Origin: an uncultured Saprospiraceae bacterium
GTDB lineage: Bacteria; Bacteroidota; Bacteroidia; Chitinophagales; Saprospiraceae
Direction: 5' to 3'
Assembly (NCBI GenBank): GCA_938015595.1
Contig: CALLPI010000016.1
Location: forward strand, 170,062-234,061
DNA: 64,000 bases
A program made the translations under genes and the position numbers. Of the stretch, positions 18,608 through 27,490 are shown one piece after another; the first letter of the stretch is position 1, and every line of letters begins with the position of its first letter. Below the pieces are notes generated by a model that worked only from the letters and a program-made list of their open reading frames with translations, did not search any database and was not told the origin of the DNA.

Positions 18608-20137
18608 TCAGGGAATGTACAACTCAAACTCCACCCGGCGATTGAGGCTCCGGCCCATGCTGGTTTTATTGTCGGCGATGGGTTGGGTTTGGCCAAAGCC
18701 ATCGAAGCTAAGCCGGTCGGCTGTAATACCGATACTAATGAGGTAGCGGTAGCAGGTTTCAGCCCGGTTCTTCGACAGCATAAGGTTGGCCTCTGGCTTG
18801 CCCACGTTATCGGTATGGCCTTTGATGCGCAGGTGGTAGTTGGGGTACTCGCGCATCACCTGACCTACTTGGTTGAGGATGGGGAAGGACTCAGGTTTGA
18901 GGGTGGCCTTGCCGGTTTCAAACTGCACGGCTTGCATGGCGGTATTGAGAATTTTCTTGGCTTCCTCCCTGATTTCTGGGCAGCCTTTGTTGGAGGCGGG
19001 GCCGGGTTCGGTGGGGCAGCGGTCGTCGGGATCAATAACACCATCGCTATCCGTATCCAAGCAGCCGGAGAACTGGCCGGGCAGGTCGGGGCATCGGTCG
19101 TCAACGTCGGGTACGCCGTCGCCATCGCGGTCGGGGCAGCCCTGGAGCGCGGCAGAGCCAGCAGCATCGGGGCAGCGGTCTTCGGCGTCAGGTACGCCGT
19201 CGCCATCGCGGTCAGGTATGGGGCAGCCGCGGTTGGAGGCGGGGCCGGCTTCTTCAGGGCAGTCGTCTTCTTGGTCGGCGATGCCGTCACCGTCGCGGTC
19301 AGGGCAGCCCATCATAGAGGCTATGCCGGCCACATCGGGGCACTTGTCATCTTTATCGGCGATGCCGTCGCTGTCGCGGTCGGGGCAGCCTTTGAGTGTG
19401 CCAGCTTCTTGTGGGCATTCGTCGTCAATATCCACAAAGCCATCGCCATCGGTGTCGGGGCATCCTCTGGTTTCCATAGGGCCTTTGACGTCGGGGCAGC
19501 GGTCTTTGTGGTTGGCCACGCCGTCGCCGTCGCCGTCAGGGCAGCCATTGGTGGTTCGGGGGCCGGGGTCGTTAGGGCATTCATCCACGAAGTCGAGCAG
19601 GCCGTCGCCGTCTTTGTCGCTGAGCTTGCCCAAGCGGAACAATACCCCCAGGCCAGCCTGGAGGTTGTTGCGATTTTCCAGGGTGGCAATTCGGTACTCG
19701 CCTTGCAGGTTGATGAAGGAGTTGTTGCCTACCTTGAGGTTGATCCCGACACCTGCAGGGATCACTATGTGGGAGTCATCGCCGTCGGCCACTGTAGCGC
19801 CGCCACCGGCAAATAAGTACGGCGTCAGGACTTTACCTGGCGCTTTGAGTTGCAGGAGGGCATCCAGGCTGCCAAAGGTGCGGTTGTTTATTGAGCCGGG
19901 TACGTTGGCAATGCCTGCTTTGAGCGGCACGGCTAGGTTCAGGTTTTTGCCCAGGCTGCGCAGGTACGACAGTTCCAGGCCGTTGGTCAGGTTTAGGTTG
20001 CCCACGTCGTTGATCAACCCATAGTCAATAAATAATACCTTGGCACCCAGCAGGTTTTTGTATTCCATGGTTTCTTGAGCCAGGGCAACACCGCTTAGCC
20101 ACAGTGCGAAAATGAAGGCAATAATCAGGCGTTTCAT
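18608..20137 (-). CDS. OmpA-family outer-membrane protein with thrombospondin-type-3 repeats
   Basis: A 509-residue protein. The signal peptide [20 protein letters not shown] is followed by an N-terminal beta-barrel-like domain (about residues 25-185). Eight calcium-binding thrombospondin-type-3 repeats come next (about 190-370), each of the form D-x-D-x-D-G-x-x-D-x-x-D-x-C-P, for example [20 protein letters not shown]. The C-terminal OmpA peptidoglycan-binding domain (about 390-509) includes [48 protein letters not shown] and [13 protein letters not shown]. It should tether outer membrane to cell wall, with the acidic repeats as a rigid Ca-dependent spacer. The start was chosen at the signal peptide; the -7 element TACTTTTG lies 42 bp upstream. 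Confidence 0.93.
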   Translation of the reverse strand: MKRLIIAFIFALWLSGVALAQETMEYKNLLGAKVLFIDYGLINDVGNLNLTNGLELSYLRSLGKNLNLAVPLKAGIANVPGSINNRTFGSLDALLQLKAPGKVLTPYLFAGGGATVADGDDSHIVIPAGVGINLKVGNNSFINLQGEYRIATLENRNNLQAGLGVLFRLGKLSDKDGDGLLDFVDECPNDPGPRTTNGCPDGDGDGVANHKDRCPDVKGPMETRGCPDTDGDGFVDIDDECPQEAGTLKGCPDRDSDGIADKDDKCPDVAGIASMMGCPDRDGDGIADQEDDCPEEAGPASNRGCPIPDRDGDGVPDAEDRCPDAAGSAALQGCPDRDGDGVPDVDDRCPDLPGQFSGCLDTDSDGVIDPDDRCPTEPGPASNKGCPEIREEAKKILNTAMQAVQFETGKATLKPESFPILNQVGQVMREYPNYHLRIKGHTDNVGKPEANLMLSKNRAETCYRYLISIGITADRLSFDGFGQTQPIADNKTSMGRSLNRRVEFELYIP

Positions 20138-20178
20138 GTTTGTATCAGGGATTAATGTGAGTAAATCGGCCTTTCGGA

Positions 20179-20186
20179 CAAAAGTA
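20179..20186 (-). promoter_or_regulatory. Promoter -7 element for the OmpA gene
   Basis: The minus strand reads TACTTTTG, an exact TAnnTTTG match 42 bp upstream of the OmpA start, in the divergent region with the subtilase gene. Confidence 0.6.
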
Positions 20187-20191
20187 GCCAA

Positions 20192-20444
20192 GTTTTTGTA
20201 TTTGCATCCACAAGATTTGAGGAATTATCTTCAACTAAAATCGTACTCTCATGTAATGTTTACAAATGTGAGGGCAAGTGCCAAGCACGAAGGTGCGGAG
20301 ACATCATCAAGCGAGTAAAGCCCCCCCTTAGTAGTGAGAAACAACATCTTTTAGGCTCAGCAAAAACCTGGTGAAACCATGTTTTGCACATCGCCGACAA
20401 ATGCTATGCTACCGTCCAATAATAAAAAATTAATTTGCGTGAGT
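20192..20444. other. Intergenic region between divergent OmpA and subtilase genes
   Basis: About 300 bp separate the two divergent start codons. Apart from the two promoters (20179-20186 minus, 20445-20475 plus), no coding potential, repeat or convincing hairpin is seen. The right half is AT-rich. Confidence 0.4.
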
Positions 20445-20475
20445 TTTGTAAGGCCTTGTATTATTTCTACTTTTG
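20445..20475 (+). promoter_or_regulatory. Complete Bacteroidota promoter for the subtilase gene
   Basis: TTTG (20445-20448), a 19-bp spacer, then TACTTTTG (20468-20475). Spacing and both elements match the Bacteroidota consensus exactly. The leader to the ATG at 20500 is about 20 nt. Confidence 0.75.
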
Positions 20476-20499
20476 CTACTTCATCAAAATATCTTGACC

Positions 20500-22035
20500 A
20501 TGTACCTAAGAAGTTTACTCGCGCTGGTGCTGGTTTGGGGGCTGCTGTCTGCCTGCACCAAAGAACAAACTGCCGACACCCCCCAACCGGATGCTCAAAC
20601 ACCGCTTACTAAACAAGAAATCAACGCTTTCATCAATGAAAGCATCCATCGCACCAACGACGTATTCCGGTGGGAAAACGCCACTCCGCTCGTGCTCTGG
20701 AGTGCCGGCATGCAAAGCGACAATGTCTATGCCCTGGGCTATCAGCCCGTTGGAGAGCAAGATATCACCAAGCGCATGCACCTGCTCGACCTGACTGAAG
20801 AGCGCTGGACCAACGTGCGCGAGCGCCTCATTGGCTTTGTCACGCAAGAAAATAACCGTACCAAGCCAGGCAACAACTTCCGCCCGGAAGACCTCATGCC
20901 CCTGCAAACACCGGTAGAACTGCCTATGGTCGCCATCAAAATATTCAGCCAGAGCACCCTGGAGGCACTGCGCCGCATGCCCGAAGTGCGTTATGTAGAG
21001 CCTATGGGCTACGACATGAACGAAATAGAGCAGCGTAGCAATGCTGGCTGCGGCGTAAGTCCGGCCACCAACATACTCAGTGCTGACTTTACCACCATCT
21101 CACCCAATGTGAAAGTACCCTGGAACTTCAACAATCACAACATCCAGCAGGCCTGGTCGCTGAGTACTGGCAGCGGCGTGTGGGTGTCGCTCATTGACAC
21201 CGGTACCTCTCCCAACCAGCCCAAACTCCAGCAAAATGGCCAGTTCAACAGCGGTCAGTCGGTGGGGCGCACCATCAATCGCATCGGGGTGTATGTCAGT
21301 TCCTCGTGGCCTTGGTCGCCGCCCGATGGCCCGGACGACAAGTGCGGCCACGGCACCCAAATGGCTGGTCTTATTGCTGCGCCGCGTGGTTCGGGTGGCG
21401 CTTCGGTAGGCGTGGCCTATAATTGCAACCTGGTGGCCTATCGCGCTACCGGCGACGTAGTGATCAACAGCTCCGCCGAGAAAAACGGCGTATCCACAGC
21501 TATCATCCAGTCGGCCAACAACAGCAATGTGCGCATTCTTAGCATGTCTATCGGTGATGTGTTCTGGAGCAACCAAGTAGCTGACGCCATTTACTACGCC
21601 TATGGTATGGGTAAGCTCATGTTCGCTGCTGCTGGCACTTCTACCAACTTCACCAACTGGTTTGGCGTTATCTTTCCAGCCAATATGGCCGAGACGTATG
21701 CCGTCACAGGTATTAAGGAAGGCACTCCGCTGGAGCGCTGCAACGTATGCCATTCCGGCAGTGCAGTGGACTTCGTGATTGTCATGCAACGCCGCAATGA
21801 CGCCAGCCGCACCAGCCTCACCCTGGCTATGAGTGGCGATGTGCCCTCGCGCGTAGGTGGCTCCTCTACGGCTACCGCCATGACCGCCGGCATTGCCGCC
21901 TTGGTGTGGTCTCGCTACCCGTCGTGGACGCGCGCCCAAGTGGTCAATCGCCTGCGCACGGCTTCCAGTATGGGCAACAACCGTCACAGCGAGTTTGGCT
22001 GGGGGCTTATCAACGCTCAGGCTGCAGTAAATTAA
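20500..22035 (+). CDS. Subtilisin-like (S8 family) serine peptidase lipoprotein
   Basis: A 511-residue lipoprotein. The signal sequence MYLRSLLALVLVWGLLSAC has a perfect lipobox (L-S-A-C, lipid-modified Cys19). An N-terminal propeptide-like region (about 20-190) includes ALRRMPEVRYVEPMGYDMNE, typical of an I9-like inhibitor end. The S8 domain (about 200-511) shows the catalytic Asp in VWVSLIDTGTSPN, the His in KCGHGTQMAGLIAAPRGSGG and the Ser in VGGSSTATAMTAGIAALVW. The usual oxyanion-hole Asn of A-A-G-N is replaced: the segment reads AAAGTSTNFTNW. The start is fixed by the promoter ending 24 bp upstream and by the signal peptide. It is monocistronic, with ctlX convergent downstream. Confidence 0.92.
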   Translation: MYLRSLLALVLVWGLLSACTKEQTADTPQPDAQTPLTKQEINAFINESIHRTNDVFRWENATPLVLWSAGMQSDNVYALGYQPVGEQDITKRMHLLDLTEERWTNVRERLIGFVTQENNRTKPGNNFRPEDLMPLQTPVELPMVAIKIFSQSTLEALRRMPEVRYVEPMGYDMNEIEQRSNAGCGVSPATNILSADFTTISPNVKVPWNFNNHNIQQAWSLSTGSGVWVSLIDTGTSPNQPKLQQNGQFNSGQSVGRTINRIGVYVSSSWPWSPPDGPDDKCGHGTQMAGLIAAPRGSGGASVGVAYNCNLVAYRATGDVVINSSAEKNGVSTAIIQSANNSNVRILSMSIGDVFWSNQVADAIYYAYGMGKLMFAAAGTSTNFTNWFGVIFPANMAETYAVTGIKEGTPLERCNVCHSGSAVDFVIVMQRRNDASRTSLTLAMSGDVPSRVGGSSTATAMTAGIAALVWSRYPSWTRAQVVNRLRTASSMGNNRHSEFGWGLINAQAAVN

Positions 22036-22215
22036 CACCGAATACTTGGCAAAGGAGCGACTATGGCATGGGAAATCTCGCCAGGGGCCGCTTCTTTGCT
22101 AAAGATAAAGTACGCACTATCAACGGGCCGACCTGCTCCCTGCCACTGCACTGTTCCACTTCTTTGCTTTGCTGCAAATGCACAAACTATCGCTCTGGCC
22201 TCCTGTCTTTGCCCC

Positions 22216-23139
22216 TTACACTCCAAACACCTCCGCCATCATGCACCTTGCACTACCCCCTCCATATTGCTCAATGGTGTAAAGCGGGCTGTACAGTATC
22301 TGCGTATGCTGTTGGATGCGAGCCACCTGTTCTTCATTCAGACTCCGGTATGCCTGCTCCGACATCACGAGGAAGGTTTCTCCTGCTATATTGCGCACCT
22401 GCAGCATGTTGCCTGCAAAGGCATTCATTTGCTCAAGTGAGATGGAGATGATGTCTTTGTTTGTCAGCTTGAAGCGCCATTCCAGCATGCCCTGCTCTTC
22501 CTTGCTGGGCACGGAGTCCAAGCAGATGACTACGAAAGTCTCGCCCATGGCCATCATCACGTTGGTGTGATACACGGCCTGCCCCTGTGCGTCTACGGCA
22601 TGGAACAGCACCGGCGCGTAGCCGCTCACCCGGCTGAACACCTCCATGAGGCCGGCATCGGTGCGTGGGCTAAGGCATGCATAAGCTAGCCGATGTACGT
22701 GGTCGAGGATCATGCTACCGGTGCCTTCCAGAAAGCGCCCCTGCTGCTCGTACTCCTCCAGGCATATACGCCGGCGGACCTGAAAGCCTGCTGCCTTTAC
22801 CTGCTCAATGACATCCTCGCGGCGTTCCAGCCGGCGCAGCGACGAAAACATCGGATAGGTGATGACACAGCCATCCGCATGAAAACTGATCCAGTTGTTG
22901 GGAAACACGGCGTCTGGTTTGGCTGGCTCGGGTGTGTCTTCTGCTACGAGTACCCGGATGCCGTGGCGGCGCAGAGTCTCTACAAAAGCATCGAACTCCG
23001 CGACGGCAGACGCTTGTATGGCCTCTGGGCTACGACTGGTATCGTTGTGCTGAAAAGCGTTGTTGGCAGCGGTTTCTGCATTGAAGCCGAAGCGCGCCGG
23101 GCGCACCATCAGCAAGGTATTGGTTGTTTGATCCGGCAT
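22216..23139 (-). CDS. ctlX: Deiminase-fold citrulline utilisation hydrolase (CtlX family)
   Basis: A 307-residue amidinotransferase/deiminase-fold enzyme of the arginine-deiminase-related CtlX family. Family segments are LLMVRPARFGFNAETAANNA, DAVFPNNWISFHADG (conserved acidic/Asn core), FLEGTGSMILDH, RTDAGLMEVFSRVSGY, the catalytic-His region YHTNVMMAMGETFVVICLDS and the catalytic-Cys region QYGGGSARCMMAEVF at the C-terminus. The family is linked to citrulline/guanidino compound hydrolysis; the exact substrate here is not provable from sequence. The start MPDQTTNTLLMVRP was chosen because the promoter lies 42 bp upstream and earlier codons extend through it. It is a single gene, divergent from the structured-RNA/preA region. 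Confidence 0.88.
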   Translation of the reverse strand: MPDQTTNTLLMVRPARFGFNAETAANNAFQHNDTSRSPEAIQASAVAEFDAFVETLRRHGIRVLVAEDTPEPAKPDAVFPNNWISFHADGCVITYPMFSSLRRLERREDVIEQVKAAGFQVRRRICLEEYEQQGRFLEGTGSMILDHVHRLAYACLSPRTDAGLMEVFSRVSGYAPVLFHAVDAQGQAVYHTNVMMAMGETFVVICLDSVPSKEEQGMLEWRFKLTNKDIISISLEQMNAFAGNMLQVRNIAGETFLVMSEQAYRSLNEEQVARIQQHTQILYSPLYTIEQYGGGSARCMMAEVFGV

Positions 23140-23180
23140 ATTGTTTGGTTTCTCGGTTGAGCAAGTTGCTTTTCTAGCAG

Positions 23181-23188
23181 CAAAGATA
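23181..23188 (-). promoter_or_regulatory. Promoter -7 element for ctlX
   Basis: The minus strand reads TATCTTTG, an exact TAnnTTTG match 42 bp upstream of the ctlX start. Confidence 0.55.
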
Positions 23189-23381
23189 GTTTTCCTGCTA
23201 CGATTGTCTAACAACTGTAGCAAAAGGCGCCGTTTTACCAGAGGGTCGCCTTCGTGCGTGCCATTAATGGACTCTGCCCGCATTTACGCCCGCCCGGCCA
23301 GGCTCAGGTTGCCCTATCTTCTTCTACTACCTAATTTCCAGCTTTTTACCCCCTGTACCTAAAACTTTAACACTTCCCCCG

Positions 23382-23413
23382 TTTGGATTTTTCCACGAAC
23401 TGCCGTATCTTTG
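23382..23413 (+). promoter_or_regulatory. Promoter for a candidate non-coding RNA
   Basis: TTTG (23382-23385), a 20-bp spacer and TATCTTTG (23406-23413). Both elements are present at near-consensus spacing. There is no credible coding region in the 290 bp downstream before preA, which has its own promoter at 23658. Confidence 0.6.
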
Positions 23414-23417
23414 AGTC

Positions 23418-23636
23418 GGTGCTGATGAAGTTCAGCCCCTTACCGCGCAAGTGCCCGTAAGATTTGACCCAACATTTTTTTAAGACATATTGGTCAGACG
23501 TAGAATGTCTAGGGCGGGCCTCAACCTCTCTTAAAGAGGCTCAAACTCCGCATCCGGAGTGCGACAAGAGGATTACTGAACCATTCTGGCTGCCTAAATC
23601 CTGTCGTTTAGGGGTTCAAATACTCCTAAAGCACTT
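23418..23636 (+). ncRNA. Candidate structured small RNA of about 218 nt
   Basis: Transcription from the promoter at 23382-23413 should begin near 23419. Exactly there, GGTGCT (23418-23423) can pair with AGCACT (23630-23635), closing the whole molecule. Inside are three hairpins: CCTCT/AGAGG (23525-23539), ACTCCG/CGGAGT with a CATC loop (23545-23560), and TTTAGGGG/CTCCTAAA (23607-23630). CCTAAA at 23593-23598 can alternatively pair with TTTAGG at 23607-23612, so the last hairpin has a competing fold. Length, closing stem and own promoter resemble a 6S-type RNA, but the identity is not established. A leader or unknown regulatory RNA is equally possible. Confidence 0.5.
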
Positions 23637-23657
23637 GTGCGGTTTCTTTTCCCTTTC

Positions 23658-23665
23658 TACTTTTG
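23658..23665 (+). promoter_or_regulatory. Promoter -7 element for preA
   Basis: TACTTTTG, an exact TAnnTTTG match, with TTG at 23635-23637 as a possible -33 element (20-bp spacing). It places the start of translation at 23711 rather than at an in-frame ATG at 23663. Confidence 0.6.
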
Positions 23666-23710
23666 GGTGCGCTTTTCAATAAAACCGTTGTACCCAATCT
23701 CTTGCGCATT

Positions 23711-25045
23711 ATGCCTGATCTTACTGCTTCTCTGGCGGGTATTCGCTCGCCCAACCCCTTTTGGCTGGCTTCGGCGCCGCCTACCAATTCTGGTTACCAA
23801 GTGATGAAGGCTTTTGATGCGGGCTGGGGCGGCGCAGTGTGGAAAACCATGGGTATTCCTGTGATCAACTCTTCCAGTCGCTACGGCGCCATACCTTACA
23901 AAGGTCATAGGATGATGGGGTTCAACAACATAGAACTCATCTCCGACCGCCCTCTGGCCGACAATCTTCGCGAAATGGAGGCCGTCAAGAAACGCTTTCC
24001 CGACCAGGCCCTGGTAGCCTCGCTCATGGTACAAAGCCGGCAAGAGTGGCATCAAATTGCTAAAGATGCTGAAAACGCCGGCGCCGACGGCCTTGAACTC
24101 AACTTTGGCTGCCCGCATGGCATGTGTGAGCGCGGCATGGGGTCGGCGGTGGGGCAGGAGCCTGCCATACTGCAGCTTATCACCTCCTGGGTGAAGGAAG
24201 TAGCTACCGTACCCGTAATTGTCAAGCTCACCCCCAACGTCACCGACATCACTGAGCCAGCCGTGGCAGCTGCTCGAGGCGGCGCTGATGCCATCTCCCT
24301 CATCAATACCATCCAGAGTCTGATGGGTGTGGACATAGACCACTTCGTGGCCTATCCTGTAGTGGATGGGCGCAGCACTAATGGCGGCTACTGCGGCCCG
24401 GCCGTAAAGCCCATTGCCCAGAACATGGTGCGCAACTGCGCCCAGCACCCCGGCGTACGGCTGCCTATTTCGGCCATTGGCGGTATTGAAACCTGGCGCG
24501 ATGCTGTAGAGTACCTCTTGCTCGGCGCATCTAATGTGCAAATCTGTACTGCAGTAATGCACTATGGCTTCGGTATCATCCGGGAGTTGACCACCGGCTT
24601 GGAAGACTACATGCGCCGCAAGGGCTTCCAACAACTGGACGACTTCATCGGCAAAGCCTTGCCCAACATCGTAACCTGGGAGCAACTCAACCTGCGCTAC
24701 GAAGTCAAAGCGCGCATTGACCCCAATAAGTGCATCCAGTGCCAGCTATGCTACACCGCCTGCGAAGATGGCGCACACCAGGCCATAGGGCTACCTGCGT
24801 CAGGCCATCGCACACCCTATATTATTGAGGAAAACTGCGTGGGGTGCAATCTCTGCTCTCTGGTTTGCCCAGTAGAAGGCTGCATCACCATGGTGCGCAC
24901 CGATGACGGCGCCGTTTGCGAAACCTGGAATGATTACGTGACTACTGGCAAAGCGCCCGACTCCTTTAATGACACTAGGGCAGGCGGGTTGAGCCATCGG
25001 GTTACTCCGTGGGAGTCTTACGTTGAAAAAAATGTGAAAACTTAG
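23711..25045 (+). CDS. preA: Dihydropyrimidine dehydrogenase subunit PreA
   Basis: A 444-residue NAD-dependent dihydropyrimidine dehydrogenase catalytic subunit, reducing uracil/thymine to dihydropyrimidines. The FMN TIM barrel resembles dihydroorotate dehydrogenase (MPDLTASLAGIRSPNPFWLA, ELNFGCPHGMCERGMGSAVG, VKLTPNVTDITEPA, AIGGIETWRDAVEYLLLGAS). The C-terminus adds two 4Fe-4S clusters: CIQCQLCYTACEDG and CVGCNLCSLVCPVEGC. In E. coli PreA works with the flavoprotein PreT; no preT is adjacent, so the partner must be elsewhere. The start MPDLTASL fits both the promoter at 23658 and the family N-terminus. Confidence 0.93.
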   Translation: MPDLTASLAGIRSPNPFWLASAPPTNSGYQVMKAFDAGWGGAVWKTMGIPVINSSSRYGAIPYKGHRMMGFNNIELISDRPLADNLREMEAVKKRFPDQALVASLMVQSRQEWHQIAKDAENAGADGLELNFGCPHGMCERGMGSAVGQEPAILQLITSWVKEVATVPVIVKLTPNVTDITEPAVAAARGGADAISLINTIQSLMGVDIDHFVAYPVVDGRSTNGGYCGPAVKPIAQNMVRNCAQHPGVRLPISAIGGIETWRDAVEYLLLGASNVQICTAVMHYGFGIIRELTTGLEDYMRRKGFQQLDDFIGKALPNIVTWEQLNLRYEVKARIDPNKCIQCQLCYTACEDGAHQAIGLPASGHRTPYIIEENCVGCNLCSLVCPVEGCITMVRTDDGAVCETWNDYVTTGKAPDSFNDTRAGGLSHRVTPWESYVEKNVKT

Positions 25046-25357
25046 TCAAGCTGACATAATTAGCTTGAAGGTATTATCCCGAGTATTTTGGTCTCGGGAT
25101 GATCACCGTGAGGTGCCTGCTTATCAGGCATTTGTGTACTCGCTGTAAAACGCGTAGCTGCCGGCATATATTATATATCAACCTGCCACATAGGCCAGCG
25201 CAAAATACCCACCTTGCGCCAGCGTGCGTCGGATATGGCACTCTGCCAACGGCAGTTCCAGCATCAATGGATGCAGCCTTCGCCCTATAATTGAACCGAG
25301 TTCGCAGCTCAAGGCTCACGGCTAATTCCCTATCTTCGCCCCGAAAACCACCCTACC
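25046..25357. other. Intergenic region preA-ligA with three adjacent hairpins
   Basis: Three consecutive inverted repeats lie just after preA: TCAAGCT/AGCTTGA (25046-25068), ATCCCGAG/CTCGGGAT (25076-25100) and TGCCTG/CAGGCA (25114-25130). None is followed by a T run, so they are not standard terminators. The remainder shows no coding potential. A weak -7-like TATCTTCG (25331-25338) precedes ligA by about 20 bp. Confidence 0.4.
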
Positions 25358-27490
25358 ATGATCTACGCTCAAGAAGACCAACGCGCCCTCTTCGCCCTCT
25401 CGCAACAATACCTGCGCAATGAGTGCACCCCCGATGAACGCCGCCAGATGGAAGAACTCCAGCAGCTCATCGCCTATCACGAGTACCGCTACTACATCCT
25501 CAACGATCCAGTGCTCAGCGACTTTGAATACGATTCCCTCTACAAAAAGCTGGAAGCCCTGGAAGAAGCCCACCCTGAATGGGTAAGCCCCTCCTCCCCT
25601 ACCCGGCGCATCTCTGCCGACCTAAGCGCCGATTTCAAGCCTGTGGAACACCTCACGCCTATGTTATCTCTAGGCAACTCCTACAACCCCGACGATCTGT
25701 ATGAATTTGATAACCAGGTCAAAAAACTGCTTGGCCTACCCACCGACACCGACGTGGCCTATGCCGTAGAACCCAAATACGATGGTAGCAGCATAGCCCT
25801 GGTGTACGAAGGCGACCAACTGCTGCGCGCTGCCACTCGCGGCAACGGCACCGTAGGTGAAGACATCACGCCCAACGCTCGCGTCATACGCAGCATACCA
25901 TTGGCAGCAGCCTTCTCCAGGCATGGCATCCACCGGGTGGAGTTGCGCGGCGAAGTGCTCATCCGAAAAGACAGCTTTAAAAAACTCAACGAAGAGCGCG
26001 CCGAAGAGGGGCTGAGCCTCTTTGCCAATCCTCGCAATGCCGCTGCCGGTGGCTTGCGTATGAAAGACCCCCGCGAAACAGCCCGCCGCGGACTGGAGGC
26101 CTTCGTATATCAACTGGGGTTGGCCGAAGACGCCCAGGGCAACAACGTGCTGGAGCGCTTCGCTACCCATTACGAAAGCCTGGACCTACTGGCCTCGCTC
26201 GGCTTCAAAGTGCCTAGCCAGGAGCGCAAACTTTGCTCAAACATCACCGAGGCAGTCGCCTTCTGCAACCAATGGCAACAAAAACGCGACAACTTCCCCT
26301 ATGAAATTGACGGTATGGTAGTGAAAGTAAACCGCCGCCACTGGCAGGAACGCTGCGGCTACACCAGCCATCACCCGCGCTGGGCCATCGCTTACAAATT
26401 TCAGGCCAAGCAAGCCACTACCAAGCTCTTGCGCATTGAATATCAGGTGGGCAAGGTAGGCTCTATCACCCCGGTCGCTAAGCTCGAGCCTGTACAACTG
26501 GCTGGCGTCACCATCTCCTCCGTATCACTACACAATGAGGATTTTATCATGAGCAAAGATATCCGCATCGGCGACCACGTACTGGTAGAGCGCGCCGGCG
26601 ACGTGATTCCCTACATCGTGAAGCCTCTTACCGAACTGCGCGATGGTACGGAGCAACCTGTGGAGTTTCCACGATTTTGCCCAGTAAATAATACCGAGAC
26701 GCCCGTGGCGCTGGTGCGCTCCGAAGGCGAAGCTGCCTGGCGCTGCCCCCGCTGCGTGTGCGGCGCACAACACCTGGAGCGCATTATCTTTCACGTGTCC
26801 AAAAATGCTATGGATATTGAAGGCCTGGGGCGCAGCATCGTGGAGCGATTTTACCAACTGGGATGGCTGCGCAACCTGGCCGACGTGTATCGGCTCGATT
26901 ACGAGAAAATTGCCCAACTGGACGGCTTCGGCCCTAAGTCGGCAGCCAACCTGAGAGCCTCCATCGAAAAAGCCAAGCGCAACCCCATACACCGCCTGCT
27001 GCACAGCCTGAGTATTCACCACCTGGGGCAGCGCGTGTCCAAGCTCATTGCGGCAGAAGTAAAACACATACTAGACCTACGCCACTGGACGCTGGAAGAC
27101 TTTACCCGCATCAAAGACGTAGGGCCGATAGTGGCTGAAAACATCATGGCTTGGCTTGCCGACCCACAAAATATTACCATACTGGAAGAAATGGAGCGCC
27201 TAGGCGTAAACCTGCACCAAACCGACGAAGACTTACCCAAGGCAGCCACCAGCGAGGGGCCACTGGCCGGTAAGACCATCCTGTTCACTGGCACGCTTCA
27301 AACCATAGGCCGCAAAGAGGCGCAAGCCAAAGCTGAAGCTGCCGGTGCCAAAAATATCAGCGCTGTAAGCAGCAATCTCGATATCCTGGTAGTAGGCGAG
27401 AACGCCGGCTCCAAGCTCAAAAAAGCCCAGGCACTGGGTAGTGTGCAAATTCTGAGCGAGAAGGAGTTTTTAGATTTGGTAGAGCGATAG
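25358..27490 (+). CDS. ligA: NAD-dependent DNA ligase LigA
   Basis: A 710-residue replicative DNA ligase. Domains in order: the Ia NAD-binding domain (about residues 20-90; YHEYRYYILNDPVLSDFEYD), the adenylation domain with the active-site lysine in AVEPKYDGSSIALVYEG, the OB fold (VGKVGSITPVAKLEPVQLAG), a zinc-finger segment (about 440-475), helix-hairpin-helix repeats (IAQLDGFGPKSAANL, IKDVGPIVAENIMAW) and a C-terminal BRCT domain (GKTILFTGTLQTIGRKEAQ). The zinc finger is atypical: the proximal pair reads C-P-V-N rather than C-P-x-C, whereas the distal part reads CPRCVCGAQ with an extra cysteine. The start gives a 25-residue extension before the family core. Confidence 0.96.
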   Translation: MIYAQEDQRALFALSQQYLRNECTPDERRQMEELQQLIAYHEYRYYILNDPVLSDFEYDSLYKKLEALEEAHPEWVSPSSPTRRISADLSADFKPVEHLTPMLSLGNSYNPDDLYEFDNQVKKLLGLPTDTDVAYAVEPKYDGSSIALVYEGDQLLRAATRGNGTVGEDITPNARVIRSIPLAAAFSRHGIHRVELRGEVLIRKDSFKKLNEERAEEGLSLFANPRNAAAGGLRMKDPRETARRGLEAFVYQLGLAEDAQGNNVLERFATHYESLDLLASLGFKVPSQERKLCSNITEAVAFCNQWQQKRDNFPYEIDGMVVKVNRRHWQERCGYTSHHPRWAIAYKFQAKQATTKLLRIEYQVGKVGSITPVAKLEPVQLAGVTISSVSLHNEDFIMSKDIRIGDHVLVERAGDVIPYIVKPLTELRDGTEQPVEFPRFCPVNNTETPVALVRSEGEAAWRCPRCVCGAQHLERIIFHVSKNAMDIEGLGRSIVERFYQLGWLRNLADVYRLDYEKIAQLDGFGPKSAANLRASIEKAKRNPIHRLLHSLSIHHLGQRVSKLIAAEVKHILDLRHWTLEDFTRIKDVGPIVAENIMAWLADPQNITILEEMERLGVNLHQTDEDLPKAATSEGPLAGKTILFTGTLQTIGRKEAQAKAEAAGAKNISAVSSNLDILVVGENAGSKLKKAQALGSVQILSEKEFLDLVER

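Noticed and set aside
18524..19816. Plus-strand frame of about 430 codons opposite the OmpA gene
   Set aside because: Mirror of the thrombospondin-type-3 repeats (periodic V-A-V-G-A pattern); the OmpA frame has a signal peptide, domain order and promoter.
23607..23630. GGGGTTCAAAT resembling a tRNA T-loop
   Set aside because: The loop is 8 nt rather than 7 and no acceptor, D or anticodon stems can be built around it; it is part of the candidate structured RNA instead.
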